A stretch of 62,989 nucleotides of DNA from Bog-793 sp050014835 (GTDB taxonomy: Bacteria > Actinomycetota > Acidimicrobiia > Acidimicrobiales > Bog-793): the NCBI GenBank assembly GCA_050014835.1, contig JBEKCO010000009.1:1-62989 (forward strand). Direction: 5' to 3'. A program made the position numbers and the translations under genes. Each line of letters starts with the position of its first letter. Position 1 is the stretch's first letter. Below, piece after piece: positions 8,518-16,795 of this stretch. Under the pieces are notes generated by a model. The model was not told the DNA's origin. It did not search any database and worked only from the letters and a program-made list of their open reading frames with translations.

Positions 8518-8542
8518 ACGACCGGATCCCGGATCCGGTCGT
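8518..8542. terminator. perfect hairpin downstream of the DUF1697 gene
   Basis: ACGACCGGATC and its exact complement flank a 3-nt centre, giving a strong stem about 43 bp past the DUF1697 stop codon. There is no U-run in either direction. It is most likely an intrinsic-like terminator for the leftward DUF1697 transcript; an operator is possible. Confidence 0.5.
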
Positions 8543-8584
8543 GGTCGCAATCAGTCCGTGCCAGCGTCTCGGACGAAGGACGCG

Positions 8585-9127
8585 TCATGGTTCCGATGCC
8601 TTCGCCGCTTCGAGGATCTTCGCGGTCGTCGGGAAGAACCTCGTGGTCAGCTGGGTCTGCAGCGCCTTGGTGAGGAAGCTCTGGAACGCCGGCGGTCTGC
8701 CGTCGACGACGCGCCACGTCATGAAGGCCTCGTAGTCCGAGGCATCGATAATCGCCATGTCGTTCTTCGCCGAGCGGAGAGGAAGGTCGAGTGGCGGGAT
8801 TCGATCGGCGGTGAATGCCACGCACAGCCTCAGGTCGGGGGTGACGACGACGCCCCGGAAAGGATCGCGGGCCACCACCTGTTCGAGCTCGGACCGTGTG
8901 CGCAAAAAGACCGGGACCTCGTAGCCGAGGGCGTCGCGCAGGTGCCCCGCGATGCGGCTTGCCAGAACCGACCGGTCGGCCGACGGGTCTGAGAAGAAGA
9001 CGTTGCCGCTCTGGATGTACGAGCGAACGTCGGCGAGGCCGATCTCGCGGAACAGCCCGCGCGGGTGCTCCATGCGCACCGTGTGACCCCCGACGTTGAT
9101 CCCCCGTAGGAGCGCGATGTACCGCAC
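8585..9127 (-). CDS. DUF1697 family protein
   Basis: A 180-residue protein with the DUF1697 hallmarks: start RYIALLRGINVGGHT, then YIQSGNVFF at about residue 40, and a long middle with VVTPDLRLCVAFT. Members are stand-alone soluble proteins with no established function. The start is GTG at 9127. Length equals the family norm. Confidence 0.88.
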   Translation of the reverse strand: MRYIALLRGINVGGHTVRMEHPRGLFREIGLADVRSYIQSGNVFFSDPSADRSVLASRIAGHLRDALGYEVPVFLRTRSELEQVVARDPFRGVVVTPDLRLCVAFTADRIPPLDLPLRSAKNDMAIIDASDYEAFMTWRVVDGRPPAFQSFLTKALQTQLTTRFFPTTAKILEAAKASEP

Positions 9128-9279
9128 GTCCTATCTTCTAACCGGTCCCGCCGCCTTCGCCTTCACCTTCGGCCCGGGGGCGGCTCCGACCCGGTCGTGC
9201 CACGCCGTCGCCGCGGAGCGCGATCGCCTGTCATTGTGGGTAGCCGCGCCGAGGGGCGCGACGGACCGAGGTGCGGGCG

Positions 9280-9685
9280 ATGAAGGACGAGATTCGGGTC
9301 GCGGGCCCAGAGGATTACGAGCGGATCGTCGCCATCGTCGACGATTGGTGGGGACAACCGATCAGCGACAAGCTGCCGCGTCTTTACCTCGACCACTTCT
9401 GGTCGACGAGCCGCGTCGCCGAGGACGCGTCGGGCCTGGCCGGTTTCCTCGTCGGCTTCGTGTCGCCGTCGCGCGGGCCTTGCTCGCGCGCTCTACCGAA
9501 AGTTCGAGGAGGGTGTGGCGGCGCTCGGGTGCGTCGAGGTGCACGCGATCACGGGACCCGGGAACACCGATTCCATCCACTTCCACCGGCATCTCGGTTT
9601 CGCGGTGAGCGCACCTGTCACCGGCTACAACGGGCCCGGTCGCCCGATGGTGACGTTCCGAAGGGCGCTGGAAACCTCTGCCTGA
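9280..9685 (+). pseudogene. GNAT acetyltransferase with internal deletion and frameshift
   Basis: ATG at 9280 (GAGGTG 8 nt upstream) reads MKDEIRVAGPEDYERIVAIVDDWW...GFLVGFVSPS. The homology resumes one frame away as GLARALYRKFEEGVAALG and goes on to NTDSIHFHRHLGF, ending at 9685. About 15-20 codons that should carry strand 4 and most of the acetyl-CoA loop (RG-G-A) are missing at the junction near 9470. At 406 nt the locus is not a multiple of three. Either a real deletion has inactivated it or the assembly is wrong there. Confidence 0.7.
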
Positions 9686-9721
9686 CGGTCACGGGTTGCG
9701 GCCGAAGACGGATTACGGGTC

Positions 9722-10393
9722 TTACTCGCGCATCTCCTGGCAGATCGACCAGTGGAGCTGCCGGGGCGACACGCCGAGACCCGCGGCCGCGGCGGCTATC
9801 GCCGAGGCGGCGTCGGAGTCGCTCGCGCGGTGGCCGATCGCGGTTTCGACGAACCGGTGGAGGCGTTCGTCGGGTTTCAGTGTCTCGATGCCGAGACGCA
9901 TCACGAGCCAGCTGTAGACCGCGGGCCCGAGCCCGAAGGTGCGCCCCTCGGCTGTGTACTGGACCCGACCCTGGAAATCCTGCCTGAAATCGCTCCTGTC
10001 GGCCCACGCCCGGAGAGCGGTGAGGTCGCCGACGCCCTCGTCGCGCAGGAACTGGACGAGCGCGCGCAACAGGCCCACGCGGGTCCACATCGCGTAGCCG
10101 AGCAGGTCCTGCGCCAGCTTCTCGTTGCCCCTCCTCGTGTTCGGGTACCGGACGAAGAGCCGCTCGAACTCTCCGAGGGTCGATGCCCGGTGCGCAGGGT
10201 CGTTCTCGAAGCGGGCGAGCGCGCGCGAGACCACAGTCACGTGCATCTGGAAGTCGACGACGGTCGTGACGAGGCAGGTCCCGAGGTTGTCGTCGACGCG
10301 GGCCTCCGAGACGATCGGGACCTTCGCCGCGGCCCGGGCGACCCGCAGGAGATTTGTCGTCGAGAGCATGCGCGAAGGATATGAGCGGCGCAT
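9722..10393 (-). CDS. uncharacterised helix-hairpin-helix-like protein
   Basis: About 223 residues, not assigned to a family with confidence. The stretch FGLGPAVYSWLVMRLGI followed by KPDERLHRFVE resembles the hairpin and downstream acid of HhH-GPD DNA glycosylases (G-GP-TA---L), but an obvious catalytic Lys/Asp pair cannot be assigned. The start could be ATG 10393 (MRRSYPSRM, AAGG close upstream) or ATG 10369 (MLSTTNLL). Gene is alone, leftward, convergent with the GNAT remnant. The 294 bp upstream up to the transketolase stop contain nothing recognised. Confidence 0.7.
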   Translation of the reverse strand: MRRSYPSRMLSTTNLLRVARAAAKVPIVSEARVDDNLGTCLVTTVVDFQMHVTVVSRALARFENDPAHRASTLGEFERLFVRYPNTRRGNEKLAQDLLGYAMWTRVGLLRALVQFLRDEGVGDLTALRAWADRSDFRQDFQGRVQYTAEGRTFGLGPAVYSWLVMRLGIETLKPDERLHRFVETAIGHRASDSDAASAIAAAAAGLGVSPRQLHWSICQEMRE

Positions 10394-10687
10394 CGCCTTC
10401 AGCCGGTCGGTCGCCCTGGGTGCACGGCACCTCGACACAAGACAAGTTCCGCGTCTACGCCGGTCCGGTCGGGCACCTCTTTCGCCTGTGTTCCTGGTGA
10501 TCGTCCCCTCGAGGGCCACCCCGAGACCCGGTCGACGTCAGGCGCGCGGCGACGCCTGTTCTTCGCCTGGGCGCGCGGCTTTCTACGAGCGCAGCTGGCT
10601 CGCTATTTGCGAATTGCGGATGGACCGAGGCGTGGCGCTTCGCGGCGCGTCGCCGTGGACAATCGTCGCGTGCTCGTCCGGTCGATC

Positions 10688-12523
10688 TCAGCCGCTGATG
10701 AGGGCGCGTGCCGCGTCGGCGATGTGGGCGGCCGAGATGCCGGCCGCCTCGAGGAGCTCGGCCGGTGTGCCCGACTGCGAGAGCCCCCGCACCGCGAGGT
10801 GCGTGATGAGCGGCGTGACACCCGCCTCGGCGAGAGCTGACAATGCCGCCTCGCCAAGTCCGCCGGCGGGGTAATGGTCCTCGGTGACGACGATCCGGGA
10901 GCCAGTCGCGGTGCAGGAAGCGACGAGCGTCGCGACGTCGATCGGCTTGACCGAGTAGCAGTCGATGACGCGGGCGGCGATCCCTTCCGCGGCGAGGAGA
11001 TCGGCCGCGGCGAGGCTCTCGTGCAGTGTCACGCCCGCCCCGACGAGGGTGACCGCGTCGTGTGGACCGGACCTTACGACCTTGGAGCCCCCGATCACGA
11101 ACTCCTCGCCGGCGTCGTAGATGACGGGGTAGGCGCCCCGGGTCGTCCGGATGTAGCAGACGCCCTGGCGGTCGGCCATCGCGACGGTGAGCGCGACGGT
11201 CGACGTTGCGTCGGCGGGGTAGAGGACGGTCGAACCGTTCACCGCCCGCATCGAGGCGAGGTCCTCGAGGGCCATCTGCGATGGTCCGTCGGAACCAATC
11301 TCGACGCCGGCGTGGGAGCCGGCGAGCCGGATCGACACCTCGGAGACCCCTGACATCCGCAGGAAGTCGAAGGCGCGCGACATGAACGCGCCGAACGTCG
11401 CGGCGAACGGCACGTAGCCGCGTACGGCGAGTCCCGCAGCGGCCGCGATCATCAGCTGTTCGGCGATGAAGGCCTCGAAATAGCGCTCGGGCGCGACGGC
11501 GTAGAAGAGCTCCGAGTTCGTCGAGTTCCCGACCTCGGCGTCGAGGACGACGACCTCCGGGCGCGCCGCGAGCGCGACGAGCGCTTCGCCCCAAGCCCTG
11601 CGGGTCGCGATCTTCTCGCCGAGCGCGTACCGGGGGAGCGTGAGCGGTACGTGCGGGTTCGGCACGATCGCCGGCGTCCCGGGCTCCGGAGGCGCGGAGG
11701 TGACGACGAGGGAGGTCGGCCCGCCGAGCGCGGCGATGGCCTTCTCGGCGAGCTCGGCCGGGAGCGCCGTGCCGTGCCAGCCGTTCTTGTCCTCGATCTC
11801 CGGCACACCGCGGCCCTTCACCGTCCGGGCGAGGATCACCGACGGGCGTGCGACGCGCCGGGCCTCGCAGTAAGCCGCGTCGAGGGCCGCGAGGTCGTGC
11901 CCGTCGACTTCGATCGGGTGGCACCCGAAGGCGGCGACCCGCTTCGCATAGGCGTCGAGGTCCCAGCCGAACTCGGTCGGCCCGCGCTGGCCGAGCCGGT
12001 TGACGTCGACGATCGCCGTGAAATTGTCGAGCTCGTAGTACGCCGCCTTGTCGAGGGCCTCCCAGACCGAGCCCTCGGTGAGCTCGCTGTCCCCGCAGAG
12101 CACCCAGACCCGATAGGGGAGCTCGTCGAGGAACTTGCCCGCCAGCGCGACGCCGACGGCCGCGGCGACCCCGAAGCCGAGCGACCCCGTCGCCAGGTCG
12201 ACCCACGGCAGCATCGGCGTCGGGTGGCCCTGGAGGCGCGAGCCGAAACGGCGGTAGGTCGTGACGAGCTCGTCCTCGTCGACGACGCCGACGGCCCGGA
12301 AGACCGCGTACAGAAGCGGCGAGGCGTGACCTTTCGAGAAGATCAGGTGGTCGTTCTCGGGCCGCTTCGGCAACGCCCAGTCGTAACGGAGGTGGCGGGT
12401 GACGAGCACGGCGAGCAGATCGGCGGCCGAGAGCGACGAGGTCGGGTGACCCGCGCCGGCGGCGGTCGTGCAGCGGATCGAGTCGACCCGGAGCTGTGTC
12501 GCGAGATCGGCGAGAGCCCTCGT
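10688..12523 (-). CDS. transketolase, with no canonical start codon at the expected N-terminus
   Basis: Transfers two-carbon ketol units in the pentose phosphate pathway. Full transketolase architecture: TPP domain with GHASPLLYA, GDSELTEGS and DVNRLGQ; middle PYR domain with DAEVGNSTNSE and AEQLMIAAAAGLA; C-terminal domain. The first in-frame ATG/GTG/TTG is GTG 12409 (573 residues), but strong family sequence continues 38 codons upstream (LADLATQLRVDSIRCTTAAG, then GHPTSSLSAADL), including the His of GHPTSS. A TAG lies at 12527-12529. Within that stretch there is no ATG, GTG or TTG; an ACG at 12523 sits exactly where the start is expected. The boundary given here is therefore the homology boundary, not a proven start. 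Confidence 0.85.
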   Translation of the reverse strand, partial: TRALADLATQLRVDSIRCTTAAGAGHPTSSLSAADLLAVLVTRHLRYDWALPKRPENDHLIFSKGHASPLLYAVFRAVGVVDEDELVTTYRRFGSRLQGHPTPMLPWVDLATGSLGFGVAAAVGVALAGKFLDELPYRVWVLCGDSELTEGSVWEALDKAAYYELDNFTAIVDVNRLGQRGPTEFGWDLDAYAKRVAAFGCHPIEVDGHDLAALDAAYCEARRVARPSVILARTVKGRGVPEIEDKNGWHGTALPAELAEKAIAALGGPTSLVVTSAPPEPGTPAIVPNPHVPLTLPRYALGEKIATRRAWGEALVALAARPEVVVLDAEVGNSTNSELFYAVAPERYFEAFIAEQLMIAAAAGLAVRGYVPFAATFGAFMSRAFDFLRMSGVSEVSIRLAGSHAGVEIGSDGPSQMALEDLASMRAVNGSTVLYPADATSTVALTVAMADRQGVCYIRTTRGAYPVIYDAGEEFVIGGSKVVRSGPHDAVTLVGAGVTLHESLAAADLLAAEGIAARVIDCYSVKPIDVATLVASCTATGSRIVVTEDHYPAGGLGEAALSALAEAGVTPLITHLAVRGLSQSGTPAELLEAAGISAAHIADAARALISG

Positions 12524-12565
12524 AGGCTACCGCCGGGTGGAGCGGGAACTCGGCTGTGCGACGGC

Positions 12566-13072
12566 TCAGACTGTCCCGAGGTCCTTTCCCATGCAGACGC
12601 TGACCGACGAAGCGACGTAGGGGCCGAACTTCTCGATCTCGTGGTACCCCTCCCGCCGGTAGAGGGCGAGCGCCTCCGGCGAGCGGATCCCCGTCTCAAG
12701 GACGATCCGGTTCGCGCCGAGCGCTCGGGCCTCGTCTTCGAGGGCGCAGAGGACGACCGCCGCGATCCGCCGTCGGCGGAGTTCGGGCACGACGAACATG
12801 CGCTTCAGCTCGGCGACGTCGTCGTCGATCAGCCGGACGGCGCCGCAGCCGACGTCGGTGTCGCCGATCGACGCGACGACGAACATGCCGCGGCCGGCCC
12901 CCACCTCCTCCTCGGCGAGGTCGAAGTGGCAGTCGACGCGATTGGGATAACGCCCGGAAAGCTCGGCGTTGAGGGCCGTGACGAGCGCGACGGCGGCCGC
13001 GCTCGACAATTGCTCGCGGTGGACCCCGACGCCCACCGGTCCCTCGGCGCCGGGGATCGGCGCCGAAGTCAT
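12566..13072 (-). CDS. GNAT family N-acetyltransferase
   Basis: A 168-residue acetyltransferase. The core is ELKRMFVVPELRRRRIAAVVL, where RRRRI-A replaces the usual R-x-x-G-x-G/A acetyl-CoA loop, then LETGIRSPEALALYRREGY. ATG at 13072 overlaps the TetR stop by 4 nt (ATGA), so it is co-translated with the regulator. An Arg/Ile in place of the loop glycines is a little unusual. Substrate unknown; the preceding TetR may control it. Confidence 0.85.
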   Translation of the reverse strand: MTSAPIPGAEGPVGVGVHREQLSSAAAVALVTALNAELSGRYPNRVDCHFDLAEEEVGAGRGMFVVASIGDTDVGCGAVRLIDDDVAELKRMFVVPELRRRRIAAVVLCALEDEARALGANRIVLETGIRSPEALALYRREGYHEIEKFGPYVASSVSVCMGKDLGTV

Positions 13073-13746
13073 TCCGCGCCGCCCCGCCGTCGCTTCGAGG
13101 TCCCCCGACCCGGCCCGCTCGTCGCCGGTGACTGTGCGGCGGGCGAGAGCAAGGCCCCGAGGGAGGCGATCATCACCCGGGTCGCCGACGCCGGGGACCT
13201 GCCGAGCGAGGCGCGCAGGTACTCCCACATCGGCCAGGACGTCACGAGGTCGATCGCGTCCGTGAGGACGCGAGCATCCGCCCCGCGCTCACCCAGCTCG
13301 GGGGCGAACGTGGCGACGACATGGTCGCGCCGCGTTCGGGTGCAGAAGGCGATGCCCTCCGCCATCTCCGGTGAGCTCTGCTCGTCGAACATCGTCGCTC
13401 GGCGGATCGGCGTGAGGATCTCGAACAGCTTGCGGCACTGAGCGGCGACCGCCTCGATGCGTTCGGCGAGGGCGCGTTGGGTATCGATGGGCTTGAGGAT
13501 CTCCGCGTGCCGGCGCATCTGCAGATCGAGGGCGAGCCGCCGCAACGCCTCGACGTCCTCGAAGTGGTGGTACACGGTGCGGAGCGCGACCCCGGCGCGG
13601 GTCGCGACCTCTTGCGCCGTGGGCCGGACGGTGCCCGTGTCGACAAGGTCGAGGAGGGCCTCGATGACCCTGAGGCGTGTCCGCTCGCCGCGGGCGCGTC
13701 GCCCGTCAACCGGGAATGTCTCGATGTCTCCCATCACCATGACCAT
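13069..13746 (-). CDS. TetR family transcriptional regulator
   Basis: 225 residues. The HTH is TRLRVIEALLDLVDTGTVRPTAQ and EVATRAGVALRTVYHHFEDV in outline (key YHHF tetrad at the end of the recognition helix). Start is ATG 13746 of three closely spaced ATGs; GAGGT is 4 nt upstream of the first. Its stop overlaps the GNAT gene start. The ligand domain is of no known type. Confidence 0.86.
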   Translation of the reverse strand: MVMVMGDIETFPVDGRRARGERTRLRVIEALLDLVDTGTVRPTAQEVATRAGVALRTVYHHFEDVEALRRLALDLQMRRHAEILKPIDTQRALAERIEAVAAQCRKLFEILTPIRRATMFDEQSSPEMAEGIAFCTRTRRDHVVATFAPELGERGADARVLTDAIDLVTSWPMWEYLRASLGRSPASATRVMIASLGALLSPAAQSPATSGPGRGTSKRRRGGAE

Positions 13747-13922
13747 CGCACCTCGCGTACGGGCGAGCGGCACAATCTCGGCGATATTTGCACACGGTCG
13801 CAACCGGCACGAACTCGGGTCGACCGGATCACCATTTTTGCTGGATCCTGGCTGTTCTGCGGACGTCGCGGCCGGCGCCCGCCGGATCGGACCCTCGCCC
13901 GCTCGCCGCGGGCGCCGCCGGG

Positions 13923-14225
13923 TCAGGGGACGCGAATGTCGTGGAGGTGCGAGGCGAGTTGTCGCTCCTCGGCCGTCAGCGCCGACACCCGGGCCGGGGT
14001 GACGAGGCTCCAGTGCCTGCCCGCCGGGCAGCGTTGGAGCCTCCACCAGCCGAGGCGGATCGCCTTCAAGGACCCACCTGGGATCCAGAACGTGGTGAAC
14101 AGGTGCCCGCGCCGGCAGCGCACGACGGTGTTGACGCCAAAGATGGAGCCGCGACGGCGCGCCACCACGGCGAACTCGGCCGCGGTGACCAAGACGACGA
14201 CCACCAGGATGACCCTGCGCCGCAC
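13923..14225 (-). CDS. small conserved actinobacterial membrane-anchored protein
   Basis: 100 residues from GTG 14225. One N-terminal hydrophobic helix (VILVVVVLVTAAEFAVV) follows a basic start, then a cytoplasmic or exposed part with CRRGHLFTTFWIPGGSLKAI and RCPAGRHWSLVTP. Two Cys-x-x-Gly-His-like turns (CRRGH, CPAGRH) could bind a metal, an inference. The motif W-P--S-KAIRLG is one I recall from hypothetical proteins in actinomycetes. Confidence 0.75.
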   Translation of the reverse strand: MRRRVILVVVVLVTAAEFAVVARRRGSIFGVNTVVRCRRGHLFTTFWIPGGSLKAIRLGWWRLQRCPAGRHWSLVTPARVSALTAEERQLASHLHDIRVP

Positions 14226-14272
14226 GGTGCCAGGGTACGCCTCACGGCACGGCGGATGGTGGAGGGAAGCCT

Positions 14273-15052
14273 CTACCGTGGCGGCGTCCGCAGCCGGAAA
14301 TACGCCCCGGCGGGGTCGGTCACCGTCGCCACCTTCCCGTAAGGGGTGTCGTCGACGCCGGTGACGACGGAACCGCCGAGAGCCCGAACCTTCCTGGCGG
14401 CGGCGTCGACGTCGTCGACGTTCCAGTAGATCGACCAGTGTGGGGGCGTGCCTTGGGGGAGCGTCGCGCGGGCGTCGAGGATCCCCGCGAGCCATCCGTC
14501 GCTGTTCGGATCCTTCATCGTCGTGTAGCGGAACTCGCCGGAATCGTTCACGGTGCTCGTCTCCCACCCGAAGACGTCTCGGTAGAACGAGACGGCGGTT
14601 TCGTAGTCCCGGGTGTGCAGCTCGAACCAGTCCGGGGCACCGTGCTCGCCGAAGACGGTGAACCCCGGGAAGGTGCCCGGTTGCCAGGCCCCGAGAGGTG
14701 CGCCGGTCGGGTCGACGAACACCATCTGGGAGCCGAGGTCGGCGACCGCGGTCGGCGGGAAGGCGATGTTCGCGCCGGTGGCGGCGGCCGCATCGGCGGT
14801 CCGTGCGATGTCGTCGGTGCACAGATAGATCTTCCAGGTATTGTCGGCGCGCATGTCCCCCATGTCGCCCATCGCTCCGGCGACCGGGACGCCGTCGCGG
14901 GTGAACATGAAGTAGCCGCCGAACTCGGGGCTCGGCTCCTCTGCTTTCCAGCCGAAAACCTCGGCGTAGAACTTGCGGCTGCCCTCGACGTCAGAGGTCC
15001 ACAGGTCAGCCCAGCAGGGCGACCCTGCGGGTGCGCTGTTGCGGGTGGGCAT
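14273..15052 (-). CDS. two-domain VOC (glyoxalase/bleomycin resistance) family protein
   Basis: 259 residues made of two VOC repeats: the first opens WADLWTSDVEGSRKFYAEVFGW, the second WFELHTRDYETAVSFYRDVFGW (each abbreviated). This duplicated form is common for hydroxylase-like CFP30B/27 kDa antigens of actinobacteria. Start ATG 15052 is favoured over the adjacent ATG 15055 because AAGGAG is then 5 nt away. Metal ligands cannot be assigned with certainty; function unknown. Confidence 0.88.
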   Translation of the reverse strand: MPTRNSAPAGSPCWADLWTSDVEGSRKFYAEVFGWKAEEPSPEFGGYFMFTRDGVPVAGAMGDMGDMRADNTWKIYLCTDDIARTADAAAATGANIAFPPTAVADLGSQMVFVDPTGAPLGAWQPGTFPGFTVFGEHGAPDWFELHTRDYETAVSFYRDVFGWETSTVNDSGEFRYTTMKDPNSDGWLAGILDARATLPQGTPPHWSIYWNVDDVDAAARKVRALGGSVVTGVDDTPYGKVATVTDPAGAYFRLRTPPR

Positions 15053-15434
15053 CATCGCTCCTTTCGATCCGGCCGTCGGTTTCAGACCGGCGGGGACGGT
15101 TCCGGTGTCGTTGCTCCTCGTTGAGAACCTGGCTCGTCGGGCGTCTCGCGCTGCGTCGGCTGACCGTCATCGACCGGGCGATGTACACCCTAACGGCGCG
15201 TCGTCCCGGCACTGGCGCCCTGCGGCGAGATCCGGCCCGGTTCGTCGATCTGACGGAGGAGGAAAAGGGGTGGAGCGGGCCGTCGGCTCGTTGGCGGAGT
15301 CGGCCGACGTCGCAGTCTTGCGCGCGACGTGCGTCGCGCGCACCCGTCACGTTGTGATCCCGGCGGTCCGAGAGCAAGCGCGACCTTCAGCGCCGTGAGG
15401 TTTCTGTTCGGGAGGGAATCCGTCTGATCCGGCC
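15053..15434. other. intergenic stretch, no gene recognised
   Basis: About 380 bp between the VOC gene start and the end of the broken DinB gene. Both strands have open frames, but the translations are low-complexity arginine/serine-rich and lack family features or ribosome binding sites. It presumably holds the promoter of the leftward VOC gene. Confidence 0.4.
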
Positions 15435-15925
15435 TCAGGAGATCCAGAGGCGGCCGTTGACGAGCTCGCACGTCGCGTCGAGATGACCGGCATGGCATGC
15501 CGTCTCCGTGATCACGTGGAGGACGATCTCCCGCAGATCGTGCAGTCTCCATGTCGGCCAGATGTCGTCGGGCCACGTGGCGGGTGGGGCGTCGAGGGAA
15601 GTCGCGGTGATGATCGCGTTCGCGCGCGCGATCTTCGCGCGGTACCGGCCGAAACCGCCTCGGCCGACATTTCCGCGGGGACGCGCCGCGCGGCATCGGC
15701 GTCGAGGTCGGGATCCGCTGGATCGAACGACTCCCCGGCGACGATCTCGCGGAACGAGAACCTCTCGACGCCGAGCGTCAGGTGACGCACCATGCCGAGG
15801 CACGTCCAACGGGACGGCAGGACCGGGCAGCGCAGCTGCCCGTCGGAAAGACCCTCGAGGATCCCGAGGACGTGTTCCCGTTGGTTGTCGGGCGTCGAGA
15901 CGAGCAGAGTGGTGCCTTTGCTCAT
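15435..15925 (-). pseudogene. DinB/DUF664 family protein, frameshifted
   Basis: From ATG 15925 one frame reads MSKGTTLLVSTPDNQREHVL and continues through WTCLGMVRHLTLGVERF. Near 15645 homology moves to the next frame, RYRAKIARANAIITATSLD, then LREIVLHVITETACHAGHLD, ending at 15435. The three His ligands of the DinB metal site appear split between frames (HLTLGVE in the first, HVITETACHAGHLD in the second). Length 491 nt is not a multiple of three. One base gained or lost around 15640-15660 explains it. Confidence 0.75.
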
Positions 15926-16010
15926 CCCGGCATTCTTACGGGCGCCCTGCCGGGATCGCGCCGCGAGGCGCGAGTCCGACCCTCTCCGTCGGCGGCCTTA
16001 CGGCGCCGCC

Positions 16011-16047
16011 TACAGTTTCGCCCGTGGCACGGGTCACGACGGCGTGA
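16011..16047 (+). promoter_or_regulatory. leaderless-type promoter and 7-codon leader ORF before dedA
   Basis: TACAGT (16011-16016) lies 7 nt before GTG 16024, the spacing of a leaderless mRNA. That GTG opens a frame of seven codons, VARVTTA, whose TGA (16045-16047) overlaps the GTG start of the DedA gene (GTGA). Ribosomes may thus enter at the mini-ORF and reinitiate at dedA. Confidence 0.45.
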
Positions 16048-16685
16048 ACACGCTGCTCAGCCCGCTTCTCGGGCTCGGTGGCTGGGAGGCGTACGCGCTC
16101 GTCGGGGCGCTGTGCTTCGGCGAGGCGGCGCTGTTCGTCGGATTCGTGCTCCCGGGCGAGACGGCGGTCGTGTTCGGGGGCGTGCTCGCCTCGGAGCACC
16201 ACGTCAGCCTGTCGTGGATCTGCACCCTCGTTGTCGTCTGCGCGATCGTCGGCGACAGCGTCGGCTACGAGGTCGGCCGGCGCTTCGGGCCGGTGCTGTT
16301 GTCCCACCGTCCGCTCAAGGACCACCCGGGGGTCGAGCGGACCCGTGACTTTCTGCAGCGCCGGGGCGCCTACGCCGTCTTCGTCGGCCGGTTCGTCGCC
16401 GTGTTCCGCGCCCTCGTCCCCGGCGTCGCCGGGGCGTCCGAGGTCCGCTACCGCACGTTCCTCGCCGCCAACGCGACGGGCGGGCTGATCTGGGGGACCG
16501 CCTACACGCTCGCCGGCTACGCCGTCGGCAAGTCGTACGAGAAGGTGCTGACCTGGGGCGGTCGGGCGTCGACCGCGATCATCGTCGTCGTGGCGGTCGG
16601 CGTCGTCGCCGCGGTCATTGTGCATCGGTGGCGCAAGCGGGTTGCTCTTTCTGAAGGGAGAAACAGCCCCGATCACAACGGTTGA
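16044..16685 (+). CDS. DedA family membrane protein
   Basis: 213 residues, a typical DedA (VTT/SNARE-associated domain) protein thought to act in lipid or undecaprenyl-phosphate recycling across the membrane. Seen: helix 1-2 with GFVLPGETAVVFGG, the conserved GDSVGYEVGRRFG, then FVGRFVAVFRALVPGVAG, which matches the family F-GRF-P--R--P--AG motif with one change (VFRALVPGVAG). About five hydrophobic segments. GTG 16044 chosen; start overlaps a mini-ORF. Confidence 0.9.
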   Translation: MNTLLSPLLGLGGWEAYALVGALCFGEAALFVGFVLPGETAVVFGGVLASEHHVSLSWICTLVVVCAIVGDSVGYEVGRRFGPVLLSHRPLKDHPGVERTRDFLQRRGAYAVFVGRFVAVFRALVPGVAGASEVRYRTFLAANATGGLIWGTAYTLAGYAVGKSYEKVLTWGGRASTAIIVVVAVGVVAAVIVHRWRKRVALSEGRNSPDHNG

Positions 16686-16710
16686 CGTGTCACACGTCGT
16701 CGCTATAGTG
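16683..16710 (+). promoter_or_regulatory. sigma-70-type promoter of the first peroxiredoxin gene
   Basis: TTGACG (16683-16688), 16-bp spacer, TATAGT (16705-16710), about 85 bp before the start codon. The -35 overlaps the stop codon of dedA. It leaves a 5' untranslated region of roughly 78 nt with GGGGGAG before the ATG, unlike the leaderless pattern of most neighbours. Confidence 0.6.
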
Positions 16711-16795
16711 CTTTTGACTGACGCCGGAAAAGGCGTTCGCTGGCATCCGTCGACGGGGGAACGGATGTTGAGCGCCATGCTCTACGGGGGAGAAC

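Noticed and set aside
15006..15377. 123-codon leftward frame upstream of the VOC gene
   Set aside because: Low-complexity translation without homology; overlaps the VOC start and its ribosome binding site.
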